This document shows positions 18,129 to 27,630 of a stretch of 46,197 nt of DNA, one piece after another. Position numbers and translations under genes: made by a program. This DNA is from Sphingomonadaceae bacterium (GTDB lineage: Bacteria > Pseudomonadota > Alphaproteobacteria > Sphingomonadales > Sphingomonadaceae): contig CANHQT010000016.1 of assembly GCA_947463325.1 (NCBI GenBank), forward strand, positions 1 to 46,197. Reading direction: 5' to 3'. The notes below the pieces were generated by a model. It worked only from the letters and a program-made list of their open reading frames with translations. It made no database searches and had not been told where the DNA came from. Within the stretch, counting starts at the first letter, position 1, and every line of letters begins with the position of its first letter.

Positions 18129-18469
18129 TCCAGCCGAGTGCCATGGAGATCCGCAAGGAAGCCCGCCGTCGGCTCTACTTCGGTTTCGGGGGGCTGTTTG
18201 TGATGCTTCTCCTCGTCCTGCTTGCCGGCTTGTTGACGGGCCAGGCGCGTCAGGAGGCAGAGGTCGCCAAAGCGCAGGCCGAGGCGGCAGGCGTTGCCAA
18301 CCCGGGTGGCACGGCGGCTGTGGTGCCGACGACTCCTGCAACCGAACCGCTCGGGGATATCACGGCTGATCCAGGCGCGGGCCCGGTCGCACCCACCGCC
18401 GAAGAGGGCGTGGTTGTGCCTGATTTGCAGCCTGATCCGAAACTGTCCCAGCCCGCGCGACAGCCGTGA
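18125..18469 (+). CDS. Small single-pass membrane protein, unknown function
   Basis: A 114-residue protein I do not recognise. It has a short basic N-terminus (MEIRKEARRRLYF), one strongly hydrophobic segment (about residues 20-39), then an Ala/Pro/Glu-rich, low-complexity tail (about 40-114) that would lie in the periplasm. There is no signal peptidase site and no lipobox, so it is probably membrane-anchored. It starts inside the stop of the cysteine synthase gene (ATGA) and ends inside the start of the next gene (GTGA), so the three are probably translated in a coupled fashion. A helper of the downstream membrane protein is a possible role. Confidence 0.75.
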   Translation: MIQPSAMEIRKEARRRLYFGFGGLFVMLLLVLLAGLLTGQARQEAEVAKAQAEAAGVANPGGTAAVVPTTPATEPLGDITADPGAGPVAPTAEEGVVVPDLQPDPKLSQPARQP

Positions 18470-19629
18470 CACCGGCGCCTCCGTCTGCCGTGCGACAGGC
18501 AGCGGGCGCTATTGTGTTTGGTTCGGTGCTGCTCGTCATCGCCGCTGTTGGCGGCGGCTGGCTCGCTCTGGGCCGGGCAGACCCCTTGTTTGTGGTGCCC
18601 GGCGCGGGTTGGGCGGCGGTTGCCGGGGCTCTTGCCTGTGTCGGCCGTCCAAGCGCTCGACTGTCGGGTGGGCTTAGTCTCGCGGTCGTCGTCATTCTGG
18701 CCCTGGTGCAATGGGCGGCGGCGGGATGGGTGGACTGGCTGCCGACGTTCGTCGCAGGGCTGGTCAGTGCAATCCTCCTTATGGCGGCATGGGCTGTTGC
18801 GTTATTCGCACGATCGCGCTCGCCATGGGGCAGGATTGCGATCTTTGTGATGTTGGCTGCATGCGCCTGGGGCTGGCAGCTTGCCGCCACTTCCATGGTT
18901 GCAAGAGCCTATACCCCCGTTTTTGGGGTCAAGCCCGCGCGGGTGGCTGTTGTCACTTCCCTGCCGCTGTTTGCGCCATCGCGCGGAGACCTTGCCGCCA
19001 TACTCGGCGGCACGGTGAATGATGCGCCGGCGATCACCGCGTTACAGCGCTATTTTGACCTTGTGCCGATGGCTGATGTCGATGCGATGGCGTTGGAACA
19101 AGGTGATGCTCTGCTGCTCGCCCATCCTGCCGCCCTTCCGCCGGAAACGCTTGTCGCGATCGATGCCTATGTGCGCGGCGGTGGCCAGGCGGTGGTGCTG
19201 GCTGACGCCCTGCTCGATGCGGAGCTGCCCTATCCGCTCGGTGATCCCCGCAACCCTCCCGTATCGACGATGCTCGATCCGTTGCTGTCGCATTGGGGGC
19301 TCGCCATCGCCCCGGCGCGGGCCGGCGTCCGGCTAGGCAGCGATGGCCGTCATCGCCTTATGATGTCCAGCGCAGGCGAGGTTGCGATCCGGTCGGCCCA
19401 ATGCAGATCAGCTGCAGACGGGTTGGTAGCGCGCTGCCGTATCGGGCAGGGACAGGCTGTGATCGTGGGCGACGCCGATCTTCTTGACCCGTCTCTGTGG
19501 CGCAGCCCAGCGGGCGCGACAGGCCCCGCTGGCTGGCGTTCAGCCAATATCGGCTGGCTGGCAGATCAGCTGCAACCTTGCCGCGCCATCCAATGCACAG
19601 GCTTCGCGCAGCCCGTTTGGATGCGTTGA
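18466..19629 (+). CDS. Membrane protein with GldG/DUF4350-like periplasmic domain
   Basis: A 387-residue protein starting at GTG 18466 within the previous stop codon. The N-terminal third has about five hydrophobic segments (residues 13-140). The rest is soluble and resembles the GldG/IFT52 and DUF4350 group: ALLLAHPAALPPETLVAIDAYVRGGGQAVVLADALL is the typical hydrophobic strand, then the 'sit-on-it' helix and the second strand, and QAVIVGDADLLDP comes near the C-terminus. In other systems such domains go with ABC transporters, but no ATPase gene is present here. Family assignment is from memory of these motifs. The gene is the last before the mraZ promoter region; function unknown. Confidence 0.7.
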   Translation: MTPAPPSAVRQAAGAIVFGSVLLVIAAVGGGWLALGRADPLFVVPGAGWAAVAGALACVGRPSARLSGGLSLAVVVILALVQWAAAGWVDWLPTFVAGLVSAILLMAAWAVALFARSRSPWGRIAIFVMLAACAWGWQLAATSMVARAYTPVFGVKPARVAVVTSLPLFAPSRGDLAAILGGTVNDAPAITALQRYFDLVPMADVDAMALEQGDALLLAHPAALPPETLVAIDAYVRGGGQAVVLADALLDAELPYPLGDPRNPPVSTMLDPLLSHWGLAIAPARAGVRLGSDGRHRLMMSSAGEVAIRSAQCRSAADGLVARCRIGQGQAVIVGDADLLDPSLWRSPAGATGPAGWRSANIGWLADQLQPCRAIQCTGFAQPVWMR

Positions 19630-19682
19630 TCCCCAAATTCTCTCAACGGTGAAGACGTGCTCATTGACTGCGCGCGACCAGA

Positions 19683-19710
19683 TTGCGCACCAAATTTTGA
19701 AGAACATAAC
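19683..19710 (+). promoter_or_regulatory. Candidate promoter of the dcw cluster
   Basis: TTGCGC (19683-19688) and CATAAC (19705-19710) are spaced by 16 bp in the AT-rich stretch before mraZ. Transcription would start near 19717, leaving a leader of about 195 nt that contains the MraZ-type boxes. The rest of the 282-bp region 19630-19911 holds one GANTC site (19809-19813) and no open reading frame I can support. Confidence 0.35.
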
Positions 19711-19737
19711 AAGAAAACACGCCCTTTATGCATGAAA

Positions 19738-19762
19738 ACCCGTAAAATCCCCTTTCATCCCC
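19738..19762 (-). promoter_or_regulatory. Triple MraZ box
   Basis: Three boxes, ACCCG, TCCCC and TCCCC on the plus strand, are separated by exactly 5 nt each, giving a 10-bp period. On the minus strand these read as GGG-core pentamers. This matches the three TGGGN repeats with 5-nt spacers that MraZ binds in front of its own gene in other bacteria, here in reverse orientation relative to the gene. Autorepression of the cluster is the likely function. Confidence 0.7.
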
Positions 19763-19911
19763 AAAATGCTGTGTTATGGGGACTGCAGAGGCGAGGAAGG
19801 CGAAGTGTGAGTCCCTGCATGAGCATTGCGTTGGAGCGGTGACCCCGTTCCTGGCTCTGCCCGGGCTCATTCCAGACCAAACCCGTCCGCGACGAAGATC
19901 AGGCGAGGTTA

Positions 19912-20421
19912 ATGCTAGGGGATGGCGTCTTTACCGGAGCGGTGCTCGCCCGGCCCGATGAAAAGGGTCGGTTGTCGCTGCCTGCGGTCTTGCGCAATTC
20001 GGTGCCGGGTGAAGGCAAGTCGAAAAGCATTTACATCTCGCGACATGAATCCGCCCCCTGTCTGGTGGGTTCGGGTGCCGATCGCCGGTCGCGGCTGCAG
20101 ACCTATATTGACGAGCTAGAGAATGTAGCGGCCCGCCGCAGCAAGGCCTTCAACCCCGAGGCTGCAAGTCGCCGCCTGTTCGGTGGGGAAATGATCCCGA
20201 TCGACGGGTCCGGTCGGTTCGTAATGCCCGATGTCCTGTGGGAAATGGGCGGGTTTGAAGGCGAGCTTTTCCTGCTCGGCCGCGGCGAATTCTTCGAAAT
20301 CTGGGATCTGGGCAAGCTGCTCGCGATTGAGGGCGAGGAGTTTGAGGGGGCGAAGGAATTTGCCGCAGCCGCGCTGCGTGCCCGTGATCGTGTGGCAGCG
20401 CGCAAGGGTGGCAAGGCATGA
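19912..20421 (+). CDS. mraZ: MraZ transcriptional regulator
   Basis: First gene of the dcw cluster; 169 residues. MraZ forms ring-shaped oligomers with two AbrB-like DNA-binding halves and represses its own promoter. The first half has [17 protein letters not shown] and the second [21 protein letters not shown], the two DxKGRxxxP-type signatures, followed by [16 protein letters not shown] 19912 is preceded by a purine-rich AGGCGAGG. It overlaps rsmH by 4 nt. The triple box at 19738-19762 is the probable operator. Confidence 0.95.
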   Translation: MLGDGVFTGAVLARPDEKGRLSLPAVLRNSVPGEGKSKSIYISRHESAPCLVGSGADRRSRLQTYIDELENVAARRSKAFNPEAASRRLFGGEMIPIDGSGRFVMPDVLWEMGGFEGELFLLGRGEFFEIWDLGKLLAIEGEEFEGAKEFAAAALRARDRVAARKGGKA

Positions 20422-21383
20422 GTGCCGCGCCTCTCCACGTCCCGGTCCTGCTCGATGAGGTGATCGAGGCGCTCTCGCCGGCTGCCGGCGAATGGCATGT
20501 TGACGGAACCTTCGGGGCAGGCGGTTACACGCGCGCGCTGATCGGTGCCGGTGCCAATGTCATTGCCATCGATCGTGATCCTGATGCGATTGGCGGCGGA
20601 GCGGATCTCGTGGCCGCGAGCGGTGGCCGCCTGCACCTCGTGCACGGCCGGTTCGGTGACCTTGATGTGATTGCTGCCGATGCCGGTCATCCGGATCTGG
20701 ATGGCGTGACGCTCGATATCGGCGTCTCCTCCATGCAGCTTGATCAGGCGGATCGTGGCTTTGCTTTCTCTGCTGACGGCCCGCTGGACATGCGGATGCA
20801 GCAGGATGGCGAAACTGCGGCTGAATGGATCGACCGTGCCGATGAGGCCGAGATTGCTGACGCGCTCTATCTCTATGGTGAAGAGCGCCAGTCGCGCCGC
20901 GTTGCACGCGCAATCGTGGCTGCCCGCCCGCTGAAGACAACGGGTGAATTGGCGGCGGTGGTGCGCCGGGCGCTCGGCCATCGCCCCAACGCGCCCAAGG
21001 ATCCCGCGACCCGGACATTCCAGGCTATCCGTATCGTTGTGAATGACGAGCTGGGTGAGCTTGAGCGCGGTCTCGAGGCTGCCGAGCGTGCGCTGAAACC
21101 CGGCGGGCGCATCGCCATCGTATCCTTTCACAGCCTTGAGGATCGCATTGTGAAGCGCTTTTTCAAGGCTCGCAGCGGCGCAGACGCCGGTGGTTCGCGG
21201 CATCGGCCCGAAGCGGGCGGTGGCCCGCAGCCGACATTCGCTTCAGTCGCCAAGGCCCGTCGCGCCGGTGACGCCGAGATTTCGCGCAACCCGCGCGCCC
21301 GTTCAGCCACGCTGCGTAGCGCCGTTCGAACTGCGGCGCCTGCGTGGAGTTGCCAAGCTGGCCAAGGGGGGAGGGAAGCATGA
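20418..21383 (+). CDS. rsmH: 16S rRNA (cytosine-1402-N4)-methyltransferase
   Basis: S-adenosylmethionine-dependent methyltransferase (former MraW) that modifies C1402 of 16S rRNA; 321 residues. Motifs in order: [13 protein letters not shown] at 7-19, the SAM-binding [14 protein letters not shown] at 27-40, [26 protein letters not shown] near 97-122, and [14 protein letters not shown] near 236-249. It starts within the last codon of mraZ (ATGA) and ends with an ATGA overlap into ftsL. The C-terminal end (about 15 residues) is variable and less conserved. Confidence 0.96.
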   Translation: MSAAPLHVPVLLDEVIEALSPAAGEWHVDGTFGAGGYTRALIGAGANVIAIDRDPDAIGGGADLVAASGGRLHLVHGRFGDLDVIAADAGHPDLDGVTLDIGVSSMQLDQADRGFAFSADGPLDMRMQQDGETAAEWIDRADEAEIADALYLYGEERQSRRVARAIVAARPLKTTGELAAVVRRALGHRPNAPKDPATRTFQAIRIVVNDELGELERGLEAAERALKPGGRIAIVSFHSLEDRIVKRFFKARSGADAGGSRHRPEAGGGPQPTFASVAKARRAGDAEISRNPRARSATLRSAVRTAAPAWSCQAGQGGREA

Positions 21384-21865
21384 TCTTTGCTGTCCGTAAG
21401 CTCGGTCTGATAGGAGTCATCCTGGCTGTCACGCTGGGTCTTCTTGTCATCACCTACCCAATTTCACTTCAGGTCGCGGCGACGCGCTCCGAACTAAGGC
21501 AGGTTGAGCAGGATTTGGCTTCGGAGCGCCAGCGCAACCGCAGGCTGGCCAATGATGTCGCGGTGCTGGCGAACGCCTATCAGCTCGAGCGTTGGAACCG
21601 CGAGTGGCTGGGATATGTCGCTCCCACGGCGGTCAATTATGTCTCGGGCGAACGGGCGCTCGCCAATCTTGACCGGTTGCGGGATCATCGTGGTGCGGTG
21701 GATGAGCCTGTCCTGATCGCTGCTGCCCAGTTGCCGCAGGTGTCCGGTGACGATGAGGATGCGGCAACCGATGGCCCGATCGCCAGCCGTGTGCGCCTCA
21801 CTGATATTGCCCTTGCAGATATTGCCGCCGCTTCGACGCCTCATCTGGAGTTGGGCCGTCAATGA
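21380..21865 (+). CDS. ftsL: Cell division protein FtsL
   Basis: Bitopic division protein that joins FtsB and FtsQ and activates FtsWI at the septum; 161 residues from the chosen start. One membrane segment (about residues 7-28) is followed by a periplasmic coiled coil ([27 protein letters not shown]), a short conserved element and an acidic tail. ATG 21380 is chosen because GGGGGGAGGG lies just upstream and it overlaps the rsmH stop by 4 nt; a longer in-frame GTG at 21344 would add 12 unlikely residues. FtsL proteins diverge fast, so the call rests on size, topology and position between rsmH and ftsI. Confidence 0.88.
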   Translation: MIFAVRKLGLIGVILAVTLGLLVITYPISLQVAATRSELRQVEQDLASERQRNRRLANDVAVLANAYQLERWNREWLGYVAPTAVNYVSGERALANLDRLRDHRGAVDEPVLIAAAQLPQVSGDDEDAATDGPIASRVRLTDIALADIAAASTPHLELGRQ

Positions 21866-23721
21866 GCATGGCGATCGCCAGGCCTGACCCTCTGCTGCGT
21901 GCCGACAGTCGGCGTCGTTTTGCGATGGCCGCCGATGGGCGATTGAGAATCCTGCTGCTCCTGTTCCTGATCTTCGGGGCTATCCTGCTCGCGCGGATCG
22001 TACAGCTCGTCGCGACCGACCTTTTCACCGATGCTCACGCGGCATCGGGGGGCATGGCTGATCGTGCAGACATCGTCGATCGCAACGGTGTGCCGCTCGC
22101 CCAGACAATCGAGGTGGAATCACTCCGCGTCGTAAAGACCCGCCTTATGAACGACCCGCGCGTGCTCGCCCGCGGGCTGGCGCAAATTTTCCCCGATCGC
22201 ACCGAGGATTATTTCTATCGTCGTCTGACAATGCGGGTCGATGGCATTGTCGATATGCCGATGACCCGCAGCCAGCGGGCGGCGGCCGAGCGTGGCCTCG
22301 CCGATTATCGCCGGCACAAGAATGCCGATCTCTTCGCCGATGTTCTGGCGGAGGCCATTCCAAGCGTTGCAACCGAGGAATGGCGTCGCCGCATCGTCCG
22401 GCACAGCTCTGCCATGATCCGCCACCGCGCAACGCATGAGCAGCTCAATGCCGTGAACGCCCTGAATGAAGTGGGCTTCGATTATCCGCGTGAGACCGAG
22501 CGCCTGTATCCGCGAGGAAGCCTGGCGGCGCATGTTCTGGGCTTCATTACGCCCGGCAAAGGCGGCGCAATGGGCATTGAGCGCGCGTTCGACCGCGAGC
22601 TTGGCCGTCGGGCGCTGACCGGTGAACCACTGGCACTTTCGCTCGATGCTCGCGTCCAGGCCGCGCTAGAGCTGGAGCTTTCGGAAACGGTCGCCAATCT
22701 TGAGGCGCAGGGTGGCTCTGGCCTCGTGCTCGATGTCGACACCGGCGAGATCGTCGCCATGGCCTCGAACCCGACCTTTGACCCGAACCGTGTCCGCTTT
22801 CCGACCGCCGAGGCGCAGTGGAACGCGGTTTCCTATACAACCTATGAACTTGGCTCGACCTTCAAGCCGATCACGGTGGCGGCAGCGATGGATGCCGGCG
22901 TCGTGACAGATTTGTCGCGGCGTTATGATGCTACTCAGCCGATACGCATCGGCGGGCATCAGATTCGCGATTCACATCCATCAGGGCGTTGGCTGAATGT
23001 GCCTGAAACCCTGATCAGCTCATCCAATATCGTCACTGCCCAGATTGCTGACCAGTTGGGCGCGGACCGGCTGCGTGAGACATTTCGTGCGCTGGACTTC
23101 GACAAGCGTCCGCAACTCGAAATCCGCGAGCGCGGCGCGCCCCGCTGGGCCTCGCCCTGGGGTCGGACGACGACGATGACCGCCGGCTTTGGTCACTCGA
23201 TCCAGGTCACGCCGTTGCATCTGGCCAGCGCATATGCGGCTCTGGTCAATGGCGGTATCTATCGTCCCGCAACGCTCCTCAAGCTTGAGGAGGGCCGCGT
23301 GCCGGAGGGGCGCCGGGTGTTCACCGAAGCGACCAGTGCGCGCATGCGCCAATTGCTACGCATGATCGTCGCCAGTGGCACTGGCAGCCGCGCCGATGCA
23401 GAGGGCTATCGGGTCGGCGGCAAGACCGGATCGGCCGAACGTGCAGTGGACGGGCGCTATGTACGCAACTCGGTTGTTGCGACTTTTGCCGCGGCATTCC
23501 CGATGGATCGGCCGCGCTATGTCATCCTCGTCATGATCGACCGTCCGCCGGGCAACGCCTATTCATTCGGTCAGCGAACCGCCGGCTTCACGGCAGCACC
23601 GGTGGTGCGGCGGGTGGTGGAGCGCATCGGTCCGATGCTCGGCATCTATCCGGATGCCACGCGTGATGTCGACATTTCTGACCTAGAACCGCTCATCTGG
23701 AAGCCGCGGGGCGACCAGTGA
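21862..23721 (+). CDS. ftsI: Septal peptidoglycan transpeptidase FtsI (PBP3)
   Basis: Class B penicillin-binding protein that cross-links septal peptidoglycan with FtsW; 619 residues. A short basic cytoplasmic N-terminus, one membrane segment (about 28-50), and a pedestal domain beginning ADIVDRNGVPLAQT. The transpeptidase domain has the active-site Ser332 in STFK, the SSN motif at 387-389 and KTG at 521-523. All three motifs are intact. It overlaps ftsL (ATGA) and murE (GTGA) by 4 nt each. Some annotations call it pbpB. Confidence 0.96.
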   Translation: MSMAIARPDPLLRADSRRRFAMAADGRLRILLLLFLIFGAILLARIVQLVATDLFTDAHAASGGMADRADIVDRNGVPLAQTIEVESLRVVKTRLMNDPRVLARGLAQIFPDRTEDYFYRRLTMRVDGIVDMPMTRSQRAAAERGLADYRRHKNADLFADVLAEAIPSVATEEWRRRIVRHSSAMIRHRATHEQLNAVNALNEVGFDYPRETERLYPRGSLAAHVLGFITPGKGGAMGIERAFDRELGRRALTGEPLALSLDARVQAALELELSETVANLEAQGGSGLVLDVDTGEIVAMASNPTFDPNRVRFPTAEAQWNAVSYTTYELGSTFKPITVAAAMDAGVVTDLSRRYDATQPIRIGGHQIRDSHPSGRWLNVPETLISSSNIVTAQIADQLGADRLRETFRALDFDKRPQLEIRERGAPRWASPWGRTTTMTAGFGHSIQVTPLHLASAYAALVNGGIYRPATLLKLEEGRVPEGRRVFTEATSARMRQLLRMIVASGTGSRADAEGYRVGGKTGSAERAVDGRYVRNSVVATFAAAFPMDRPRYVILVMIDRPPGNAYSFGQRTAGFTAAPVVRRVVERIGPMLGIYPDATRDVDISDLEPLIWKPRGDQ

Positions 23722-25166
23722 CCCGGCTGGGGCTGCTGGTCGACGGGGTGCAGGGCGAAGCGGCGGCGGTCGAAGTAACCGGCGTCGCAATCGACCACCG
23801 TCAGATAACGCCGGGTACCCTGTTCGGTGCCTTCAAAGGTGCGCGTTTCGATGCGGAAAGCGTGATCCTCGAAGCGGTGGCGGCTGGTGCTGTCGCTGTG
23901 GTTGCAAGGCCGGAGGCCCGGGTCGAAGGGGCCGTTCACATCGCATCCACTGAGCCGCGCCGTACCTTTGCATTGGCGGCAGCGCGGTTTTTCGGGCGGG
24001 CTCCTGCCAATTTGGCGGCCGTGACGGGTACCAATGGCAAGACATCCACAGTCGAACTCACCCGCCAGATCTGGCGGCTGGGCGGCCATGCGGCGGCATC
24101 AATCGGGACGCTCGGCGTTACGACCGCCGATGGCACGGTTTCGACCGGGCTGACCACGCCGGACATCGTCACCTTTCTCTCCAATCTCGCCGGCCTTGCT
24201 ACCGAAGGCGTAACGCATTGCGCCTTTGAGGCGTCCAGCCACGGGCTCGATCAATACCGCACAGAAGGGCCGCAGATCGCGGCCGTTGCCTTCACCAATC
24301 TGAGCCGCGACCATCTCGATTATCACGGCACGATGGAGGCCTATTTCGCGGCCAAGATGCGCCTGTTTGACGAGGTTGCGGCAGATGATGCGACTGCGGT
24401 GATGTGGGCCGATGATGAATGGTCTGATGCGGCCATTGATCATGCGCGCCGCCGCGGGCTCAATCTGCTGACAGTCGGTGCGAAAGGATCGGAGATCCGC
24501 CTGATCGCGCGCGAGCCCGGCCCGCTTGGCCAGACGCTGCAGCTTGATGTCGCAGGGCTTGGCGAGCGAAAGGTGAACCTGCCGCTGATCGGGGCCTATC
24601 AGGCCGCAAACGCGCTCGTCTCTGCGGGTCTGGCGATGGCCACCGGCATGAGTGGTGCCGCCGTTCTCGATGCCCTTGCCCGGGTTCAGCCTGTGCGCGG
24701 GCGACTGGAACGCGCTGCGCTCACCAAAACGGGCGCGCCGGTCTATATAGACTATGCGCATACGCCTGATGCCATCGCTGCTGCCCTCTCGGCCTTGCGC
24801 CCGCACACGAGTGCGCGGCTCATTTGTGTGATGGGGGCTGGCGGAGATCGTGATGCCGGCAAGCGCCCTGCCATGGGCGCGGAGGCGGCGCGCGGGGCCG
24901 ATGTCGTTATCGTTACGGACGATAACCCGCGCGGCGAGGATCCTGCGCTCATTCGTCGGTCGATTCTGGCTGGGGCGCCCGGTGCCATTGAGGTTGCTGA
25001 CAGGCGAGCTGCCATTGCCCGCGCGATTGCCGAGTCCCGCAGCGGCGACATCATCATCGTCGCAGGGAAGGGCCATGAACAGGGCCAGATTGTTGGTCGC
25101 GGGGATGCCATGCGGGTGTTGCCGTTTGATGATGCCGAAGTGGCGCGAGAGGAAGCAGGCCGGTGA
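23718..25166 (+). CDS. murE: UDP-MurNAc-tripeptide ligase, meso-DAP adding
   Basis: Cytoplasmic Mur ligase that adds the third residue to UDP-MurNAc-L-Ala-D-Glu; 482 residues. The ATP loop VTGTNGKTST is at about 102-111, the substrate region TLGVTTADGTVSTGLTTPD follows, and the DNPR motif at 402-405 marks meso-diaminopimelate as the amino acid, as expected in a Gram-negative. The GTG start at 23718 sits inside the ftsI stop codon, and translation is likely coupled. It overlaps murF by 4 nt. Confidence 0.96.
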   Translation: MTRLGLLVDGVQGEAAAVEVTGVAIDHRQITPGTLFGAFKGARFDAESVILEAVAAGAVAVVARPEARVEGAVHIASTEPRRTFALAAARFFGRAPANLAAVTGTNGKTSTVELTRQIWRLGGHAAASIGTLGVTTADGTVSTGLTTPDIVTFLSNLAGLATEGVTHCAFEASSHGLDQYRTEGPQIAAVAFTNLSRDHLDYHGTMEAYFAAKMRLFDEVAADDATAVMWADDEWSDAAIDHARRRGLNLLTVGAKGSEIRLIAREPGPLGQTLQLDVAGLGERKVNLPLIGAYQAANALVSAGLAMATGMSGAAVLDALARVQPVRGRLERAALTKTGAPVYIDYAHTPDAIAAALSALRPHTSARLICVMGAGGDRDAGKRPAMGAEAARGADVVIVTDDNPRGEDPALIRRSILAGAPGAIEVADRRAAIARAIAESRSGDIIIVAGKGHEQGQIVGRGDAMRVLPFDDAEVAREEAGR

Positions 25167-26560
25167 CGTCGCCCCTTTGGACATCTGATGAAATCGCTGC
25201 AGCGACCGGCGGCAAGGCGAGCGCCGCATTTTCGGTCTCGGGCGTTGCCTTTGATAGCCGTGAGGTGGGGCAGGGTGACCTGTTCATCGCCTTGCGTGGC
25301 GAGACGACCGACGGGCATCGCTTCGTTGATGGCGCATTTGCCGCCGGAGCTGCCGGAGCAATTGTGGAACAGCCGGTCGATGGGCCGCACATTCTGGTCG
25401 CCGACAGCATGGCCGCGCTCGAAGCACTGGGCCGCGCAAGCCGCGCGCGCAGCCGGGCGACGATTGTTGGCGTGACCGGATCAGTGGGCAAGACCGGCAT
25501 CAAGGAAGCCATTGCCGCCGCTCTGGAACGTCATGCGCCGGGCACCGTCCACCGATCGGTCAAAAGCTACAACAATCACACCGGCGTGCCGCTGAGCCTT
25601 GCCCGGATGCCCCGGGAAACGCGCTACGGCGTATTTGAAATGGGCATGAATCACGCCGGGGAAATCCGCGCACTCACCGCCCAAGTGCGCCCGCATATCG
25701 CGATGATCACCACCATTGCGCCTGCGCATATTGAGAATTTGGGTTCGCTGGAGGCCATTGCGGATGCGAAGGCCGAAATCTTCGAAGGGCTCGAACCGGA
25801 CGGCACCGCCATCCTCCCGTTCGACAGCGAATGGCACGATCACTTGCTGGCTGCGGCGCGCCGCTATGCCGCTCACACGCTGTCTTTCGGTACGCGAGAC
25901 GGTGCCCAGGTGCGCGCCTACGACTGGGTGGTGGATCCTGAAACTGGCGGTAGCCTGATTACCGCGGATGTGAACGGCAGCACCTTGTGCTTCAGTCTGG
26001 CTCAGCCGGGTGACCATTGGGTGGCGAATGCGATGGGCGTGCTGGCGATCACGGCTGCCGCGGGCGCGGATCTCAACGCGGCCGGCGTTGCGCTCGCCGA
26101 ACTGCCGGGGATCGCGGGGCGCGGTGCGCGTCACCACATCGCGGTCGGCTCAGGCGAAGCGCTGCTGATTGACGAAAGCTACAACGCCAATCCGGCCTCT
26201 ATGGCAGCGACTCTTGCGCAGCTCGCGCGAGAACCTGCCCGCCGCCACGTCGCGATTTTGGGCGCGATGAAGGAACTTGGCGAGCATGGTCCCGAATTCC
26301 ATGCGGCCCTTGCCAAACCCATAGAGGCGGCTGGTGTGGAAGCCCTCATTCTGGTCGGCGAGGAAATGGCCCCGCTCGCTGCTCTTTTGGCCGGTAAATC
26401 GCTTGAGAGCGGGTTTGATTTCGCGCATGGCCGCGACGTTGCGGAGGTGGTGGAGCAGGTGAAGGCAATGATCCGGCCCGGTGACGCCATCCTCGTCAAG
26501 GGGTCCAATTCGGTCGGCCTGTCACGCATCGTGGCGGCGCTGACGGCCGGAGAAACATAA
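25163..26560 (+). CDS. murF: UDP-MurNAc-tripeptide--D-Ala-D-Ala ligase
   Basis: Last cytoplasmic Mur ligase: adds the D-Ala-D-Ala dipeptide made by Ddl, giving UDP-MurNAc-pentapeptide. It has 465 residues. The ATP loop is [12 protein letters not shown] (GSVGKT at 106-111), then [23 protein letters not shown], the [11 protein letters not shown] motif and a C-terminal domain ending [13 protein letters not shown]. The start is GTG at 25163, overlapping murE by 4 nt. It ends TAATG, sharing a single base with the mraY start. Confidence 0.96.
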   Translation: MTSPLWTSDEIAAATGGKASAAFSVSGVAFDSREVGQGDLFIALRGETTDGHRFVDGAFAAGAAGAIVEQPVDGPHILVADSMAALEALGRASRARSRATIVGVTGSVGKTGIKEAIAAALERHAPGTVHRSVKSYNNHTGVPLSLARMPRETRYGVFEMGMNHAGEIRALTAQVRPHIAMITTIAPAHIENLGSLEAIADAKAEIFEGLEPDGTAILPFDSEWHDHLLAAARRYAAHTLSFGTRDGAQVRAYDWVVDPETGGSLITADVNGSTLCFSLAQPGDHWVANAMGVLAITAAAGADLNAAGVALAELPGIAGRGARHHIAVGSGEALLIDESYNANPASMAATLAQLAREPARRHVAILGAMKELGEHGPEFHAALAKPIEAAGVEALILVGEEMAPLAALLAGKSLESGFDFAHGRDVAEVVEQVKAMIRPGDAILVKGSNSVGLSRIVAALTAGET

Positions 26561-27630
26561 TGCTGTATTTGCTCGCCGAATGGCTGGGCTTCCCGGGCCC
26601 GCTCAATCTGGTCCGCTACTTATCTTTCCGTTCGGGCGCGGCCATTGCGACCGCGATGCTGATCGGTCTGGTCATCGGGCCTCGCCTTATTCTCATGCTG
26701 CGCGTGCGGCAGGGCAAAGGCCAGCCGATCCGCGAGGATGGACCGCAGACGCACCTCGCCAAGCGCGGCACCCCGACCATGGGCGGCCTGATGATCCTGG
26801 TGTCGCTGTTCACCTCCGCCCTGTTGTGGATGGACCTCACCAACAGTTTCGTCTGGGCCTGTCTGTTCGTGACTTTCGGTTTTGGCGTGATCGGATTCAT
26901 GGACGATTACGACAAGGTCACGAAGCGCAGCCACAAGGGCGTTTCGGGGCGGACCCGATTGCTGCTGGAATTCATCGTTGCAGCGATTGTCGTTTTCCTC
27001 ATCACCGATCGCGTCGGGACAGATCTTTACCTCCCGTTTTTCAACGAGGTGTCGATCGATCTTGGGCCGCTTTATTATGTGTTCGCGATGGTGCTCATCG
27101 TCGGGTTCGGCAATGCGGTGAACCTGACTGACGGGCTTGATGGCCTCGCCACCTTCCCGGTGATCATGGCCGCGCTTGCCTTTCTTGTGATCGTCTATCT
27201 CACCGGCAATGCGAAATTCGCCGACTATCTGGGCATTGCGCATATTCCCGGCGCGGGTGAACTCGCGATTTTCTGTGCAGCAATCATGGGCGCAGGCCTC
27301 GCCTTTTTGTGGTTCAATGCGCCACCTGCGGCGATCTTCATGGGCGATACCGGCAGTCTGGCGCTCGGCGGGGCGCTGGGCGCCATTGCGGTGACCGCGC
27401 AGCATGAGCTGGTGCTGTTTGTTGTCGGCGGCCTGTTCGTCGTCGAGGCGGCATCGGTCATCATTCAGGTCGCCTGGTACAAACGGACGGGCAAGCGCGT
27501 GTTCCGTATGGCCCCGATCCACCATCATTTCGAACAGCTCGGCTGGCCCGAAAGCCAAGTGGTCATCCGCTTCTGGATCATTTCTATCGTGCTGGCGCTG
27601 GCTGGCCTCGCGACGTTGAAGCTGAGGTGA
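26560..27630 (+). CDS. mraY: Phospho-MurNAc-pentapeptide translocase MraY
   Basis: Integral membrane enzyme that transfers phospho-MurNAc-pentapeptide to undecaprenyl phosphate, forming lipid I; 356 residues and about 10 membrane segments. Catalytic elements: Asp115-Asp116 in [16 protein letters not shown] at 188-196, and the HHHFE motif with His321-His323. The [10 protein letters not shown] element near residues 68-77 is the family signature. It is the only junction in the cluster with a 1-nt overlap (TAATG with murF); it overlaps murD by 4 nt. Confidence 0.97.
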   Translation: MLYLLAEWLGFPGPLNLVRYLSFRSGAAIATAMLIGLVIGPRLILMLRVRQGKGQPIREDGPQTHLAKRGTPTMGGLMILVSLFTSALLWMDLTNSFVWACLFVTFGFGVIGFMDDYDKVTKRSHKGVSGRTRLLLEFIVAAIVVFLITDRVGTDLYLPFFNEVSIDLGPLYYVFAMVLIVGFGNAVNLTDGLDGLATFPVIMAALAFLVIVYLTGNAKFADYLGIAHIPGAGELAIFCAAIMGAGLAFLWFNAPPAAIFMGDTGSLALGGALGAIAVTAQHELVLFVVGGLFVVEAASVIIQVAWYKRTGKRVFRMAPIHHHFEQLGWPESQVVIRFWIISIVLALAGLATLKLR

